Shown: piece by piece, positions 5,371 through 6,657 of the stretch
How the letters are laid out: every line of letters begins with the position of its first letter
How positions within the stretch are numbered: position 1 is the first letter of the stretch
Source of the DNA: Ramlibacter sp.
GTDB taxonomy: Bacteria; Pseudomonadota; Gammaproteobacteria; Burkholderiales; Burkholderiaceae
Reading direction: 5' to 3'
NCBI GenBank assembly: GCA_014376915.1
Contig: JACMQP010000288.1
Coordinates: 1 to 6,657 of the forward strand
DNA: 6,657 nt
Made by a program: the position numbers and the translations under genes
Notes under the pieces: generated by a model
Seen by the model: the letters and a program-made list of their open reading frames with translations, nothing else
What the model was told of the DNA's origin: nothing
Database searches by the model: none

Positions 5371-6657
5371 CTAGTGGCGAAAACCCGGGGGGGGCGTGCG
5401 TGGCTTGCGATTCGTGTCGATCGGCTGCGGGCGCAGGATGCCGACGGTGAGCTGGTCGTCGCCGAAATACTTCGCGGCCACCGCCTGCACCTGGCTGGCC
5501 GTCACGGCGCGCAAGCGCGCAATCAGGCGCTCGTCGGCGTCCAGCGCGAAGCCCTCGATCCAGTTGGTGCCCAATTCGCGCGCCTGGTACATCACCGAAT
5601 CGCGCTTGTAGACCTCGCCGGCAACCCACTGGGTCTTGACCCGGTTCAGTTCGGCTTCGGTGATGCCGTCGCGGGCGACGCGGACCACCTCGGCGCGCAA
5701 GGCCGCTTCGACCTGTTCCGGCGTCTTGCCCTTGGCCGGCACCCCGTCGAGCGTGAACAGCTGAGGCCCGCGCCCGGACAGGCCGTTACTGGCGCTGGCG
5801 CTGTCGGCGACGCGGTCCTCGCCCTGGGTCAGGGCCCGGTCCAGCCGCGCGCCGCTGTAGCCATCGAGCACCGCCGACAGCACCGTGAGTGCAAGCGCGT
5901 CGTCGTTGTCGGGCGTCGGTTCGAACGACCTGAGCTGCGGCACCTTGAATGCCAGCGCCACATACGACTGGTCCGCCGGCGCCTTGAACTCCATGCGCCG
6001 CAAACCCACCTGCTCGGGTTCTGCGCGCGGCTTGCGCTGCGGCACGGGACGGGCGGGGATGCTGCCGTAATAGCGGTCGGCCAGGCGCTTGACCTCGGCC
6101 GGGTCGACGTCGCCCGCGACCACGATGACGGCGTTCGCCGGGACATACCAGCGCTTGAAGAATTCGTGCGCGTCCTGCGGCGTCATCGCTTCCAGGTCGC
6201 TCATCCAGCCCACGACCGGACGGCGGTACGGTGAAGCGAGGAAAGTTTCGGCGCTCAGCGCCTCCCAGAACAGCGAGCGCGGCGCGTCCTCGGTGCGCAA
6301 GCGCCTTTCTTCCTTGACCACCTCGAGCTCACGCCTGAATTCTTCTTCCGGCCACTGGTTGTTGGCGAACCGGTCGGCCTCCAGCTTCATCACGTTTTCC
6401 AGCCGGTTGGCCGGAATCTGCTGGTAGTAGCCGGTGTAATCCTTGCCGGTAAATGCATTCTCCTGGCCACCCAGCGCCGCCACGCGGCGCGAAAACTCGC
6501 CCGGTGGCACCGTCGGCGTGCCCTTGAACATCATGTGTTCCAGCACGTGGGCGACGCCGGTCGTGCCGTCGACCTCGTCCATCGCGCCGACGCGGACCCA
6601 GACCATGTGGACTGCCGTCGGCGCGCGCCGGTCGGGCTTGACGATCAGGGTCATGCC
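5371..6657 (-). CDS. M16B family zinc peptidase, catalytic subunit (5' truncated by window edge)
   Basis: About 428 residues of an M16B metallopeptidase are visible. The frame is open to the window edge, and the visible GMTLIVKPDRRAPTAVH is an internal strand (usually preceded by LxN), so the true start and any signal peptide lie beyond 6657. Counting from the Met at 6654, the inverted zinc motif HVLEH sits at 36-40 with Glu39 as the general base. Glu116 in VVKEER lies 76 residues later, the spacing expected of the third zinc ligand. The segment GGQENAFTGKDYTGYYQQ (62-79) is the usual M16 beta-strand region. The C-terminal half does not show the EVREKRGxxY substrate-binding signature found in the downstream gene. 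Together they look like a split, two-gene peptidase, as in bacterial M16B heterodimers and mitochondrial processing peptidase. The gene ends in TAG at 5371-5373 after a run of eight C in the coding strand. Confidence 0.95.
   Translation of the reverse strand, partial: GMTLIVKPDRRAPTAVHMVWVRVGAMDEVDGTTGVAHVLEHMMFKGTPTVPPGEFSRRVAALGGQENAFTGKDYTGYYQQIPANRLENVMKLEADRFANNQWPEEEFRRELEVVKEERRLRTEDAPRSLFWEALSAETFLASPYRRPVVGWMSDLEAMTPQDAHEFFKRWYVPANAVIVVAGDVDPAEVKRLADRYYGSIPARPVPQRKPRAEPEQVGLRRMEFKAPADQSYVALAFKVPQLRSFEPTPDNDDALALTVLSAVLDGYSGARLDRALTQGEDRVADSASASNGLSGRGPQLFTLDGVPAKGKTPEQVEAALRAEVVRVARDGITEAELNRVKTQWVAGEVYKRDSVMYQARELGTNWIEGFALDADERLIARLRAVTASQVQAVAAKYFGDDQLTVGILRPQPIDTNRKPRTPPPGFRH

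Noticed and set aside
4357..6234. A 625-codon open frame on the plus strand opposite the two M16 genes
   Set aside because: It spans both M16 genes antisense, is rich in Arg, Gly, Ala and His as expected from high-GC complement, has no recognisable domain, and the sense genes are unambiguous.

Overview
The window is GC-rich (by eye about two thirds G+C), densely coded DNA from a proteobacterial chromosome. CoaD reads like Burkholderiales (Betaproteobacteria) versions of the enzyme, with TLGHED instead of TNGH and an [20 protein letters not shown] core. The M16 pair / rsmD / coaD order also fits that group. I infer a Comamonadaceae or Rubrivivax-Leptothrix-type organism, with moderate confidence. 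No transposase, integrase, phage gene, CRISPR array, rRNA or tRNA is visible.

Layout: (1) Bases 1-2609, plus strand, hold a tightly coupled three-gene operon entering from the left. It contains the C-terminal part of an amidase-signature enzyme, a TTC38-like tetratricopeptide-type protein (11-nt overlap) and a small alpha/beta hydrolase (ATGA overlap). (2) Bases 2616-3757, minus strand, hold coaD (phosphopantetheine adenylyltransferase) and rsmD (16S rRNA m2G966 methyltransferase), transcribed rsmD then coaD and meeting the first operon tail to tail with 6 nt between stops. (3) Bases 3758-3996 are the only sizeable intergenic stretch. It holds a minus-strand Rho-independent terminator, a 23-nt all-purine tract, a weak promoter-like pair and a perfect 15-bp palindrome with a 4-nt loop. 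A short noncoding RNA may be made here. (4) Bases 3997-6657, minus strand, hold two tandem M16B zinc-peptidase-family genes, the upstream one cut by the right window edge.

How the genes work together: the two M16 proteins are complementary. The upstream one carries the HxxEH zinc site but I see no R/Y pair, while the downstream, secreted one has lost all three zinc-motif residues but keeps the R/Y pair. They therefore probably form a periplasmic heterodimeric peptidase. coaD (coenzyme A synthesis) and rsmD (ribosome maturation) are housekeeping genes. The amidase / TTC38-like / hydrolase set looks like a small catabolic or detoxification module with unknown substrate, and is the least understood part of the window. 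I do not see a clearly new defence or mobile system. The best leads are the TTC38-like operon and the structured intergenic region.
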